Source: Trichobilharzia regenti
Lineage: Eukaryota; Platyhelminthes; Trematoda; Strigeidida; Schistosomatidae
Assembly (NCBI GenBank): GCA_944472135.2
Contig: OX235262.1
Location: 23,731,362 to 23,795,361 of the forward strand
Reading direction: 5' to 3'
DNA length: 64,000 nucleotides
In this document: positions 23,312 to 35,879 of the stretch, in pieces
Numbering within the stretch: the stretch's first letter is position 1
Layout: every line of letters starts with the position of its first letter
Notes under the pieces: model-generated
Told to the model about the DNA's origin: nothing
The model's database searches: none
The model's input: the letters and a program-made list of their open reading frames with translations, nothing else
Program-made: the position numbers and the translations under genes

Positions 23312-26170
23312 ATCGAAAGCTGCTACCTTGAAGCGATGGTCGGGCTTGAACACCGCAATGACCTAATCAAGCTATACTGGCTGAGACTTATGTCTCTTGA
23401 GGTTCTACCATGCCAGGCAGGTTGTTTGGATAGCGGTTAAACAAAAAGCAGCTACCCAATCCAACATCATGATCCATACAAAATCACAAAATTTCATGCC
23501 GGATCGGCCGTGGCCCGGATTAACAACGACCGCGCTTCCTGCTGCCGTGTCACAGGGCAGGAGTGATAAATATGCTACTGAGACACACCAAACAAAAAGA
23601 ACAAACAAAAACAGGCCGCGTGTGACCGGCCTCAAGCAGTTGTCCCCTGGGCTCTGCGGTCACGCAACCAACTTCCACGGTGTGGGCAGCCGGGAAGTAA
23701 CAATCGCCCTCACAATCCGAAATGCACACGAAACCTCTCTATTACTCACTCATCTTTGTCTTCATCTTCATCTCTATCATCTTGCCTTCCTTCCACTGAT
23801 GCAACTCCTCGACTTGATAGCTCTCCACTTCCTCTCCACTCTGCGTCCACTAAAAACGATGGAAGCCAAAAAACCACCACCGACAGCCTCTTAAAGCCGC
23901 GCCACCAATTTCATATAGGAGCTCTTAATGTTAGGACACTTTGCCAAATAGGACAACAAGCATCACTAGCCAAGACCCTGGCATCACGAGCCATTGATGT
24001 ATGCTGTGTTTCAGAAACACGCATACAAGACCCAAGTGTGGTTATTCACCTAACCCCACCTGGCCAACAGGTTGAATCTGCAAAATTCACCTTGAGGGTG
24101 TCAGGAGATGCCACAGCTAGTTCACGAGGATTAGCTGGCGTAGGGATAGCTTTGAGTACTAGGGCAGAAAAGACATTGCTTGACTGGATCCCGGTAGATA
24201 GCCGAATGTGTGCTGTCCGCCTGAACGGATCAGTAAGAAGGAGGAAGGACTGCACTACTCGCCGATGCCTTTTCGTAATCTCCGCCTACGCCCCCACTGA
24301 CTGCAGTTCAGATGAAACGAAGGATGAGTTCTACCAAAAGCTGTCTAGTTTGGTGCGAAAGGCTAAACGCTCAGACATAGTCGTTCTAGCTGGTGACTTT
24401 AACGCTCAAGTAGGGAAATTGTGTCAATCTGAGAAGGATGTCGGTGGCACCTATGGAGCTCCGTGCCAGCGAACCGACAACGGTGACCGTCTCCTACAGT
24501 TCTGCTCTGATAATCATTTGTTTCTTGTAAGCACTAACTTCAAACACAAGGAGAGACACTGTTTGACTTGGAGACCCCCTTCATCAAACCAACGCTGGAC
24601 ACAAATAGACCACATAGCAATAAGCTATCGTTGGCGTGGGTCGGTAGGAGATTGTCGCTCCTTCTGGAACACGTGCGTAGATACCGACCATGCACTGGTC
24701 CGCGCTCGGGTGTGCTTACGACTGAACGGACGTAGGAAACAGCTGGCGGTAAAACCATCACGTCCCCAGCTCGATCAGGAAACTAAATCCGTATTTGAGG
24801 AAGAACTAGCTAAACACATATCTGTGTTCGACAGCTGTGCTCACCCTGAAGAAGCTTGGAAAAATATCCAGGCAGCCATAGATACAGCTGTAAAAGCTGT
24901 GAATAAGGTAAACCCAAAGGTGAGTAAAAACCACTGGATCTCCACCGCCTCATCCGAACTGATAGATGCTAGAAGACTTATTCCGGCGAGCTCCGAATTC
25001 AATGAGGAGCGAAAGCTGCACAAGAGGAAACTTACGAAAAGTCTCCGCAAGGACCGTGAACAGTGGTGGGCGACAAAAGCCAAAGAGATGGAGAAAGCTT
25101 CGAGGATAGGCAACACCAGGCAACTCTTTGGACTCATCAGGGAAACGGGTGGGAGAAGACAAATCATCAGTGAGACAATCTCGGAAAAAAATGGCACTAT
25201 AATTAGCTCCCAGGATAGACGACTGGATCGTTGGAAAGAGCATTATGAGGAGCAGTTTAATTTGCCCACAGCCACGCTCAACCTTCCGAGCATCCAACAC
25301 CTCCCTGAATGGGATATAGACACAGGTCCTCCGTCACTAACTGAGGTTACTAAAGCTGTCACCAATCTGAAACTAGGCAAAGCAGCGGGACCTGATGGAA
25401 TGACTCCAGAGGTATTTAAGTACGGTGGAGACAGCTTACTGTCCGGATTAACTGAGGTACTAGGCAGCGTCTGGGAATCAGAAGAAGTCCCATCGGGTTG
25501 GTGTAAGTCACTGATTATCCCCATATACAAGAAGGGAGACAAGTCTTCCTGTGATAATCACAGAGGGATTAGCTTGACTAATATAGTATCTAAAGTCTTA
25601 GGCTCAATAATCATGCGTAGACTGAGTGGTGCTCGGGAAGCACAAACACGAGAGAGCCAGGCAGGCTTTAGACCAGGAAGAGGGTGTATTGATCATATCT
25701 TCACCCTCCGACAGATTCTAGAACATAGGCATTCCTACCGGCGTCCAACAGTCATTATATTTCTTGACCTAAAGGCAGCATTCGACTCTGTCGATCGGGA
25801 AGTTCTCTGGAGATGCTTGGCTGTAAAGGGAATTCCGAGAAAATATATTGCACTGATTAAGGCACTCTATTCGTACTCATACAGCCAGGTGAGGGCTTAC
25901 GGCGAGCTGTCATCTGAACTGATGACGACCAGTGGTGTCCGTCAAGGATGCCCATTATCTCCTTTTCTATTCAACTTCATCATAGATGTGTTAATGGACT
26001 TAACCCTAGGTGACTTCAGCGACTCAGGGATTGACTTGCTACCGGGAATAATCTCGTTGACTTGGAATATGCAGACGATATAGTCCTTCTAGGCGAAGAC
26101 GCTGACGAAATGCAGAGTCTTCTAAACACCTTGAGCCGCAATCTACGAATGTTTGGCATGCGATTCGCTC
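23312..26170 (+). mobile_element. RTE-A LINE, long copy with 3' end deleted
   Basis: A 775-codon frame (23756-26083) encodes an apurinic-type endonuclease followed by reverse transcriptase. The endonuclease shows FHIGALNVRTL (near residue 52), SETRI, GDFNAQ (near 212), IDHIAI (near 283) and DTDHALV (near 309). The RT shows AAGPDGM (near 543), FLDLKAAFDSV (motif A, near 669) and GVRQGCPLSPFLF (motif B, near 727). The EYADD catalytic box lies in the -1 frame at 26062, so the protein is frameshifted just before it. The sequence stops inside the RT at 26170; by comparison with 28479-32210 about 910 bp of the 3' end are missing. Confidence 0.93.
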
Positions 26171-27205
26171 ATCTACGCACGAAATCCAAGTCTTCTAGGT
26201 TCTTCACGTCGGTCCAGGATATTCCTGTCCCGTTTCTCGTTTCCCACTGTCTGACGCATAATCCAGTCCACCACAATTAGGAATATCATGGGTGTTAGAT
26301 AATAAGCACCCTTGTCTGACTCCTGTGTTTACTCCAAACGCCTCACTGAGTCTTCCGTTGTGGATCACTTGGCAGGTGCCGTTGTCGTACAGCTGTTGAA
26401 TAAGGTTGATGAATATTTGGGGAACTGTACGCCATAGTACTCGAGTAATTTCCAAATTACTTCGCGGTCAACGCTGTCGAAGGCCTTCTCAAAGTCTATA
26501 AAGTTGAGGTAGAGTTTCGATTGCCATTCCATGCTTTGTTCAATGATGATGCGTAGAGTTGCTATTTGGTCAGTACATGATTTGCCTTTCCTGAATGCAG
26601 CCAGCTTGTTCTGGTCGGAGTTCTGTCCCCAGTGCGTCCTTTAATCTCTCCAGGATGATGCGACTCAGGATTTTACTTGGCGTCGATAGGAGCATGATTC
26701 CTCACTAGTTCTGGCAGAGTGAGACGTAAGTCGCCCTCCTTTGGTAGTTTCACAAGGCAACCTTTCCTCCAGTCAGTAGGCCCCTTTCCCTCCTTCCAGA
26801 CCTTTTGCAATAATGGAGTCAGCATGTCTGCTGTAGTCTCTGAATCCGGTTTCAGTGCTTCGGGGGGTATTCCATCTGATCCAGCTGCTTTTCTAGCTTT
26901 CAGAAGCTTGATTGCATTCAAGACTTCAGCTGTCGTTGGAGGACTGGTGTCAACTTGCAGTTGTGTACTTGCTGTTGTTGGTATTTCTGGACGGGTTGCA
27001 GGTGGTGGTGGGTTCAAGAGTCCTTTGAAGTGATCCGCCCATTGTTTAATCTGTTTTCCTTCCTTGGTGATTGGGTTCCCTTGGCTGTCTTTTATAGGTT
27101 TCACTTGTGTTGATCTCTTCTCGGATAGAGATTTGGTTATCTGATACAGTGTCCTCGGGTCCCTTTCGCCTGCTGCCTTCTCAGCTTCAGTGGCCAGGTT
27201 TCATC
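26170..27205 (-). mobile_element. RTE-B LINE, RT part (interrupted copy, right part)
   Basis: On the minus strand, frames 26673-27104 and 26204-26455 encode KAAGSDGIPPEALK, TDWRKGCLVKLPKEGDL and AFGVNTGVRQGCLLS of the RTE-B reverse transcriptase. It is 5'-truncated at about 27205 and joined to RTE-A at 26170, at the catalytic FADD site. The same 4-bp insertion as in the copy at 59033-61843 disrupts that site. Confidence 0.88.
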
Positions 27206-27965
27206 GATACAGAAATAAAATTGGTGTAAAAAGAAAATTAATAACGTTGACATTTCTGTTTTATTCGTTTTTTTCTAAAAAAATATCACTATTCAATGTT
27301 TATTTAATACATAAATCCCGAAATATAATTATTAATAATAATAATAATGGACGGAAGGAGACATTACATTCGAATTGAACAAATAATAAATGTCATGGAT
27401 GACTAAGTTTTATGTCTGAAACACCGTTAGATTACTTGATCTTAGTGTAAGTAACACTCACACACCTCTCCCGATCCCAGGATTTCAACCAACTGAAGGA
27501 AAATGAAACTGCAACAACAAGAACAAAAAGGAGAATAATTAATTATAAAAATCTATGCCATTGCATAAATTAAAAATGCCTCTTCCATAAATCATAAAAT
27601 AATCTGCGGTTAGTTGTTATTTAAATAATAATAATAATGTAAATAATGTGGGAAAAAAAGAAGCAATGATGATTAATGTTGTAAGATAATTTCTGTTAAA
27701 TTAACAGAAGTCACGCAGACTGAAGAAGAAAGCTTATATATATATATATATATATATTCATCTGTGAAGTAAAATAAACGATATACATCACAGATAATCA
27801 TTTCTTACACTGTCGGAATAATGTTCAGACAGTTTGTCTTTAGGATAATTTTTGACAATGGTTTATAAAAAAGAAACATTTTAAAAAAATATCATTTTTA
27901 TTTACTTTAAAATTGGTTTTATTTCCTGTAAGATTTTGGTCTTTATTTCAAGGTTCATTTGAAGA
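27206..27965. other. Unassigned AT-rich stretch with a TA microsatellite
   Basis: No gene. It contains ATT/AAT runs and a (TA)n tract at 27736-27758. Confidence 0.6.
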
Positions 27966-27967
27966 TT

Positions 27968-28478
27968 TAATGGAAAGACATTAAAATAGTCCCTGTTCCT
28001 AAACCTGGTAATAGCAAGAACGTAAAGTTCAGACCAATTACCATTACTTACCCGTTTCTAAAGCTTATGGAAAAAACTAGTACTTCTTAAACTTGAACCC
28101 ACCCTTAAACATTTTGAAGACCCCAAACAATTTGCATATAGACAGGGTAAGAGCACGTTAGACGCTGCAGCCGTCCTACTCAACAGTATTGTCTCATCAT
28201 TAGATAAAGGTGCCGAATACGTTCGTTGCACGTTTCTCGATTTCACTTCTGCTTTCGACTCTGTAACTAGATGTCTCTTGCTAAATAAGCTCTCGATGAC
28301 ACAAAGTGAGTCCCGGGTCACTAAGTGGTTGCTTTCCTACTTCTCAAACAGAATGCAGTACACTGTATACGAAGGTAAATCCTCCTCTGCGGTGCTCACT
28401 GAAGCTGGTGTCCTTCAAGGTGGTGTACTCTCCGCACTTCTCTCTTCTTTCTTTCTACATGACTTACCATCTTCAAAT
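27968..28478 (+). mobile_element. CR1/Jockey-like LINE, RT part upstream of an insertion
   Basis: The plus strand encodes VPVPKPGNSKNVKFRPIT, then after a frameshift KQFAYRQGKSTLDAA, motif A in FLDFTSAFDSV and motif B in LQGGVLSALLSSFFLHDLP. The frame is cut at 28478 by a complete minus-strand RTE-A element. The 13 bp accatcttcaaat at 28466-28478 are repeated at 32211-32223, and the CR1-like frame resumes in register after the second copy with the catalytic KYADDL box. Confidence 0.9.
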
Positions 28479-31400
28479 CTGTCTGTCTGTCTGTTTTCGA
28501 CATAGAACTTTGCACAAATGTGCGGAAGTTCAAGTCGCCACATTCCGTGTAGCACGCGAAGCAAGAGAAGAAAGTACAAGAAAAGCATAATAGAAACAGT
28601 GAGCAGAGGTGTGAGACAAAGGAGTAATAAAGAAATACAAAACAGTTTCATTGAAGATCATAAGTCACAGGGAGTGGATGCATCTGCGCCACTGAGAACG
28701 ATTTTGAGCCATGTCACCAATTGTTTCCAACCATAGATTTTTACCGTCCCGAGGACCCCAGCCTGGAAGTCTACACCTTTCTACGTGGCTTAGACCAACT
28801 GTTGTGGATTTCATTGACTGGTGCCAAGTTTTTGTTTGACCGCCGCTAGCTTTTTTCCAGCCTGACCCTATATCCGCTAACATAGCTCGTCGAGGGAGGC
28901 GATGGCTTGGCATACGTAACACATGTCCTAACCATCTCAGTCTTTGTAGCTTCACGACTTCGTCGATTGATTTCCCCTGTTTACCTAGAACTCTACGCCT
29001 AACCTCCATGTTGCTCACCTTATTATGCCACTTTACACGGGAAATAGAACGCAGGCACCTATGATCAAAGACAGCTAGTCTTTTCATGTCTTCCACTCTC
29101 AGTGGCCAGGTCTCACAACCATAAAGGAGGACGGAGCGGACTGATGAGCAGTACACCCGCCCTTTGGTCGATAGTCGAACATCTCGTCTACGCCAGAGTC
29201 GGCGTAAACTAATAAATGCGAAACGAGCCCCTTGTATTCGTGCTGAGATTTCGTCAGAGATCAGCCCGTTGGGGCTGATGGTACTTCCCAAATAAGTGAA
29301 GCGGTCAACGTGCTCTACCACTTCACTTCCTATTTTTAAACTAGGCGTCGATGTAGTCCAGTCCTGTAACATCATCTTGCATTTGGCGGGAGCGAATCGC
29401 ATGCCAAACATTCGTAGATTGCTGCTCAAGGTGTTTAGAAGACTCTGCATTTCGTCAGCGTCTTCGCCTAGAAGGACTATATCGTCTGCATATTCCAAGT
29501 CAACGAGATTATTCCCGGTAGCAAGTCAATCCCTGAATCGCTGAAGTCACCTAGGGTTAAGTCCATTAACACATCTATGATGAAGTTGAATAGAAAAGGA
29601 GATAATGGGCATCCTTGACGGACACCACTGGTCGTCATCAGTTCAGATGACAGCTCGCCGTAAGCCCTCACCTGGCTGTATGAGTACGAATAGAGTGCCT
29701 TAATCAGTGCAATATATTTTCTCGGAATTCCCTTTACAGCCAAGCATCTCCAGAGAACTTCCCGATCGACAGAGTCGAATGCTGCCTTTAGGTCAAGAAA
29801 TATAATGACTGTTGGACGCCGGTAGGAATGCCTATGTTCTAGAATCTGTCGGAGGGTGAAGATATGATCAATACACCCTCTTCCTGGTCTAAAGCCTGCC
29901 TGGCTCTCTCGTGTTTGTGCTTCCCGAGCACCACTCAGTCTACGCATGATTATTGAGCCTAAGACTTTAGATACTATATTAGTCAAGCTAATCCCTCTGT
30001 GATTATCACAGGAAGACTTGTCTCCCTTCTTGTATATGGGGATAATCAGTGACTTACACCAACCCGATGGGACTTCTTCTGATTCCCAGACGCTGCCTAG
30101 TACCTCAGTTAATCCGGACAGTAAGCTGTCTCCACCGTACTTAAATACCTCTGGAGTCATTCCATCAGGTCCCGCTGCTTTGCCTAGTTTCAGATTGGTG
30201 ACAGCTTTAGTAACCTCAGTTAGTGACGGAGGACCTGTGTCTATATCCCATTCAGGGAGGTGTTGGATGCTCGGAAGGTTGAGCGTGGCTGTGGGCCAAT
30301 TAAACTGCTCCTCATAATGCTCTTTCCAACGATCCAGTCGTCTATCCTGGGAGCTAATTATAGTGCCATTTTTTTCCGAGATTGTCTCACTGATGATTTG
30401 TCTTCTCCCACCCGTTTCCCTGATGAGTCCAAAGAGTTGCCTGGTGTTGCCTATCCTCGAAGCTTTCTCCATCTCTTTGGCTTTTGTCGCCCACCACTGT
30501 TCACGGTCCTTGCGGAGACTTTTCGTAAGTTTCCTCTTGTGCAGCTTTCGCTCCTCATTGAATTCGGAGCTCGCCGGAATAAGTCTTCTAGCATCTATCA
30601 GTTCGGATGAGGCGGTGGAGATCCAGTGGTTTTTACTCACCTTTGGCTGCCTGGATATTTTTCCAAGCTTCTTCAGGGTGAGCACAGCTGTCGAACACAG
30701 ATATGTGTTTAGCTAGTTCTTCCTCAAATACGGATTTAGTTTCCTGATCGAGCTGGGGACGTGATGGTTTTACCGCCAGCTGTTTCCTACGTCCGTTCAG
30801 TCGTAAGCACACACGAGCGCGGACCAGTGCATGGTCGGTATCTACGCACGTGTTCCAGAAGGAGCGACAATCTCCTACCGACCCACGCCAACGATAGCTT
30901 ATTGCTATGTGGTCTATTTGTGTCCAGCGTTGGTTTGATGAAGGGGGTCTCCAAGTCAAACAGTGTCTCTCCTTGTGTTTGAAGTTAGTGCTTACAAGAA
31001 ACAAATGATTATCTGAACAGAACTGTAGGAGACGGTCACCGTTGTCGGTTCGCTGGCACGGAGCTCCATAGGTGCCACCGACATCCTTCTCAGATTGACA
31101 CAATTTCCCTACTTGAGCGTTAAAGTCACCAGCTAGAACGACTATGTCTGAGCGTTTAGCCTTTCGCACCAAACTAGACAGCTTTTGGTAGAACTCATCC
31201 TTCGTTTCATCTGAACTGCAGTCAGTGGGGGCGTAGGCGGAGATTACGAAAAGGCATCGGCGAGTAGTGCAGTCCTTTCTCCTTCTTACTGATCCGTTCA
31301 GGCGGACAGCACACATTCGGCTATCTACCGGGATCCAGTCAAGCAATGTCTTTTCTGCCCTAGTACTCAAAGCTATCCCTACGCCAGCTAATCCTCGTGA

Positions 31401-32210
31401 ACTAGCTGTGGCATCTCCTGACACCCTCAAGGTGAATTTTGCAGATTCAACCTGTTGGCCAGGTGGGGTTAGGTGAATAACCACACTTGGGTCTTGTATG
31501 CGTGTTTCTGAAACACAGCATACATCAATGGCTCGTGATGCCAGGGTCTTGGCTAGTGATGCTTGTTGTCCTATTTGGCAAAGTGTCCTAACATTAAGAG
31601 CTCCTATATGAAATTGGTGGCGCGGCTTTAAGAGGCTGTCGGTGGTTTTTTGGCTTCCATCGTTTTTAGTGGACGCAGAGTGGAGAGGAAGTGGAGAGCT
31701 ATCAAGTCGAGGAGTTGCATCAGTGGAAGGAAGGCAAGATGATAGAGATGAAGATGAAGACAAAGATGAGTGAGTAATAGAGAGGTTTCGTGTGCATTTC
31801 GGATTGTGAGGGCGATTGTTACTTCCCGGCTGCCCACACCGTGGAAGTTGGTTGCGTGACCGCAGAGCCCAGGGGACAACTGCTTGAGGCCGGTCACACG
31901 CGGCCTGTTTTTGTTTGTTCTTTTTGTTTGGTGTGTCTCAGTAGCATATTTATCACTCTGCCCTGTGACACGGCAGCAGGAAGCGCGGTCGTTGTTAATC
32001 CGGGCCACGGCCGATCCGGCATGAAATTTTGTGGTTTTGTATTGGACATGATGTTGGATTGGGTAGCTGCTTTTTGTTTAACCGCTATCCAAACAACCTG
32101 TCTGGCATGGTAGAACCTCAAGAGACATAAGTCTCAGCCAGTATAGCTTGATTAGGTCATTGCGGTGTTCAAGCCCGACCACCACGTCAAGGTATCAGCT
32201 TTCGGTCGGG
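28479..32210 (-). mobile_element. RTE-A LINE, near full-length nested copy
   Basis: A 3.7-kb element in antisense, flanked by a 13-bp target duplication (28466-28478 and 32211-32223). From its 5' end (32210): an endonuclease frame (30633-31763), an RT frame (29477-30685) and a C-terminal frame (28665-29498) that starts with the EYADD box and includes FTYLGSTISPNG, RSVLLYGCETW and RLRWLGHVLRM. A 38-bp deletion near 30648 separates the first two frames; the same single-base loss as in the copy at 23312-26170 separates the second and third. The 3' end is a 186-bp UTR ending in an (ACAG)n tail. It is nearly identical to the other RTE-A copy. Confidence 0.95.
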
Positions 32211-32223
32211 ACCATCTTCAAAT

Positions 32224-33434
32224 GGCATTAATTTAGTTAAATATGCTGACGACCTGACTGTATCTTTGCCTGCCTGTCAATTATCAAGGTGACTGCTCAA
32301 AACTAAATGGCTTTTTATCGGAAATCAGCCAGTGGTCCAAGGAAAACGGCCTTACCTTAAATCCCCTAAATGTCAAACAGTCAATTTCACCTTAAAGCAT
32401 AAATCTGACCTAAACAAACTGGTTAGCACTCACGAGGTGTGCAAACTTGATGACACTGAAATAGAGACCAAGTCGGAAATTAAATATCTTGGCGTCAGTC
32501 TATCTGCTAATCTTTCTTGGTCATCTCATATCTTGATGATTTCTAAGAAAATATTCCGTCTTACCTTCTACATCAAGAGGTTAAGACATTCTGGAATAAC
32601 CCAACCCTTACTCCTACAATTCGTTAACTCTCGCATTCTGCCTATTATTCTCTTTTGCTCCCCCTTAGTCTTTCCTGGGCTATTGAAGAAAGACTATACC
32701 TTATTACGTAGGATGTTAAAGGTTGTCAGCAGGGTAAGCAGTTTGCCACTTAGCCAGCTTGTTAATATTCTGGTGGACAGGCACATGGACTCATGTGAAA
32801 AATGGGCTAAATCCATTTTATCTGACTCACAACACCCTCTACATTCACAACTCTCCCCATGTATCTCTTCAGGGAAAACAAGAAGCCTATATAGGAAACT
32901 ATATGCCCGCACTAGTAAGTACAAAAACTCATCCATACCCTACCTAGCTCGTGTTCTGTGCGATAAAGAAAGCATTAGGCGTGAAAATTATGACTTATTA
33001 AATAGTCAGTAGAACAACTGAATCTCGTCTTTCCAACTCATATCATTAATAGGTACAACGTTTTCTTTCTTTCTTTTCCTTTTCTCTCTCTTTTTTTGTT
33101 ATGTACTGTTTTGTTTCTCTCTTCCTCACAAACACTACTTAAAACATTCTTCTTCGTTCTTTCACACTCTGTATATCTTGGCGAGTAAATATACTAGCGT
33201 CTACTTTTCTGACACCTTCAAACATTCTGTTCAATTTTTGGCTTTGCTACCGACATGCCAATATGTTGTTGTCATAATGAACTGAGATTAACCTTAATCT
33301 ATGTAGAATTTTTTATTTGTTGTTAATGTACTAACTAGATGCAATACTGTATGTAGTAAAATGCTGAGAATTTCATTCTGTATCACAAGTACTGTTTTGG
33401 AATAAATCAAATTATTATTATTATTATTATTAGG
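32224..33434 (+). mobile_element. CR1/Jockey-like LINE, 3' half after the insertion
   Basis: Continues the element begun at 27968: motif C (VKYADDLTVSLPA), then one frame (32332-33012) with KSEIKYLGVSLSANLSWSSH, HSGITQPLLLQF and the C-terminal SIPYLARVLCDKESIRRENY. The stop is at 33010-33012, followed by a 3' UTR of about 400 bp ending in an (ATT)n tail. A related 3' end is at 61843-62830. At least one frameshift lies between motif C and the long frame. Confidence 0.9.
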
Positions 33435-33721
33435 AGCAATCTTAAGCTTCTAACCTTTCTAGTTTGATAGCATAACGACTAAAACCGATATATTTTGATC
33501 TGAATAAGGCAAACGCATCTTTGCATTCTACTGTGCAGCTGACTAAAACTTTTTTCGAGTTTCTCACAGTCTCAAAGTTCCCTGATAACATAAAAAATAA
33601 TTATTTGCAATAAAATCAGCAGTGATATTTAAAAATTATAACATATCCAAAAGCCAAAATTACGTCAACAATCTTTTTAGGCGGCTACACAGATGAAATA
33701 ATTTTCAAGTACAAAACAAGT

Positions 33722-34215
33722 GTACGTTGGTGGCACAGTGGTACAATGCTCGCCAACCACTATTGTGGTTTGGGTTTAGAGCCCTAGCCAAAGCACTTCT
33801 CAACCTCGCTAAGCCAGCGATAATACTGGTAGAGAGGGAAGGCTTCGCATAGGGCTAGCAACTCCATCCCGTAAAAGTAAACACTAATGCTACATCGGTG
33901 GTATAGCGGTTAGGACGCTAGCCGACCATGCACATGGTCCGGGGTTCGATCCCCGGTCAACGCACTCCTTTACCTCGTTAAACCGGAAGTAAAAAGTTGG
34001 TAAAGAGGACAGGTTGGGCATGAGGCTAGCAACCCCATCCTGTAAAATTAAACACTGCTACAGAAACTTCAAGCCACTAGCTTGAAGCCACTATCTTCCA
34101 CTGGGAACGTGAAGGAAATTAAATTAATTAATTAATGCTACGTAAACTTCAAAGCTCTGGCTGGAAGCCTTATGTTCCACTGGGAATGTAAAGGAATAAA
34201 ATATAAAAAAAAAGT
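33722..34215 (+). repeat. Two nested type-gamma SINEs with target duplication
   Basis: The outer SINE occupies 33722-33893 and 34142-34215; an inner SINE (33894-34132) is inserted in it, with taatgctac at 33885-33893 and 34133-34141 as the duplicated target. The inner unit has a clear tRNA-like head (GGTGGTATAGCGGTTAGGAC and GGGGTTCGATCCCC) and a body ending ttccactgggaacgtgaagg with a TTAA tail. Both copies are in sense orientation. Confidence 0.88.
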
Positions 34216-34465
34216 ACTAAAGAACAAAACTACTTGAAAAAGAATCAACCGTAAGAAGTAACTGAGAATCAATTAGAATATTCCCGTACAGCACGAATTC
34301 CGCAACAAAATCATTTCTGTAAACAGTCCATTGTCAGAATGATCTTATTTCCCTGAAATAAAATCGCATTGCAGAACATCATACTATCAATAAACCGGAC
34401 AACCACAGAGAGAAACACTGAAATTAGAAATTAAACAGTAACATAGACAAATATAATAGAGACGA

Positions 34466-35281
34466 TTTGTAGCTCAGGTAGATGATTTTGATGTGGTTAT
34501 GTTTTTATCCAAACCAAAGGCCCCCAAGGAAAGCACAAAGAAAATCGCCTTACCATATATAAAGGCTATCTCAGAAATCACTACAAGACTCTTCAAACCT
34601 TTAGGAATTGACGTCGTACACAAACCAACAGAGTCACTGCACTCGATTCTATGTCAACCAAAAAACTCAACAACGAAAGAAGATAAAACCAACATCATCT
34701 ACAAAATAAATTGTAACAACTGCGAAAAACACTACATTGGCCAAAGTGGACGTCCCCTTCGTCTTAGTATCCATGATCATTAGCTAGCCGTCAAAAGACA
34801 TGACATCCACTCCCTAGCTCATATCACTACATATAGACAACCACGGACATCAATTCGACTAGGACAACCGACGTTCAGATTTTAGTCAGAAGAAACAACA
34901 AGAATTCTAGAGAATTTTTAGGAGCCTGTTTGGCATTCCAGTGAATCATCAATCAATAGACGCATCGAGATAAACAAAATTTATCAACCGATAACAAAGA
35001 AACCTCACGCACATAAAGGGCCGAAGTTCAAGTCACAGAAAAAATCAGTTCGAATACTAGTAACCTAGAAGTTGTGAAAACACACACAAAGACAACCAAT
35101 TACGTTCAAAGTGATCATCAGGAGAGATGATTAATAAACTCGTTTAGAAATCTAGAAGCTCACTTCAAATTGAAGTATGTGCTGAAGATGTCGCCTAGTA
35201 GGGTGATGAAAGCTTCGCAAATTAACTATCCAGGTCAGAGAACACAACCACATCAAAATCATCCACCTGAGCTACAAATCT
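34466..35281 (+). mobile_element. PLE fragment with GIY-YIG domain and short terminal inverted repeats
   Basis: A 96-codon frame (34493-34783) encodes TTRLFKPLGIDVVHKPTESL, TNIIYKINCNNCEKHYIGQS and GRPLRLSIHDH, the IYxIxCxxC...YIG core of a Penelope-type GIY-YIG nuclease. An in-frame TAG follows HDH; the reading continues beyond as LAVKRHDIHSL, TYRQPRTSIRLGQPTFRF. The ends 34466-34503 and 35244-35281 are inverted repeats (gatttgtagctcaggtagat and its complement), typical of PLE terminal repeats. The RT is absent. Confidence 0.85.
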
Positions 35282-35284
35282 TTA

Positions 35285-35875
35285 TCATATCTAAATACCA
35301 ACATAAATTGATAGTTCGAAATCGTATCCTTTAGCCCTTATCATGTTCATCTCTCTATGTATAAATATCACCGCTACGCTAGAATGATCAATGAATATTA
35401 ACTACTGTCGAGTTTTATTTCATTCGTCTACTTAATATTTAAAAATCAAGCATATAGCTAACTACTGCTATTTAGTTTACATCTGTCTGAGTAATTTCAC
35501 GCAAAAATCTGAGATTCTTAACATTAATATCACTGGTAGTGAGAAAAATTAAAATCCTGTTGTAATTGTGGATTTCAGGGACACTTTGGATACTTGGCGT
35601 ACAAGAATCGGGATTTTGGAACACCCAGAAGATAGGAATCGAAACTGGTGGTGAAACTGCCAAAATAAGCATTTATTAAAACGACATACTACTTATTGAT
35701 TGAGATGACTAGCTGTGTACCTGTCACATGGAACAGTAGTGCCCACTAGTTAGATTGGTGTGATCTAATTACCGGAAGGCCGTTTCCACAGGGAAACGTA
35801 GTGAGCATTTCACCCCATGAACTGTGTACATTACAAATTTCTTATTAATTTGCAAATTTTTTATTTGGACACTAA
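35285..35875. other. Unassigned intronic stretch
   Basis: No gene or named repeat was recognised. Confidence 0.5.
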
Positions 35876-35879
35876 CTGA

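Noticed and set aside
23397..23894. Separate 165-codon gene upstream of the RTE-A frame
   Set aside because: It is present identically at the 5' end of the other RTE-A copy, so it belongs to the 5' UTR of the element; no known domain is visible.
25243..25542. Antisense frames over the RTE-A RT, also seen at 30018-30610
   Set aside because: They are shadows of the RT coding frame and repeat in both copies for that reason.
33900..33970. tRNA gene, because of clear A and B boxes
   Set aside because: The same head with the same downstream body recurs many times in the window on both strands, and the arms do not close a full cloverleaf by eye. It is a SINE head.
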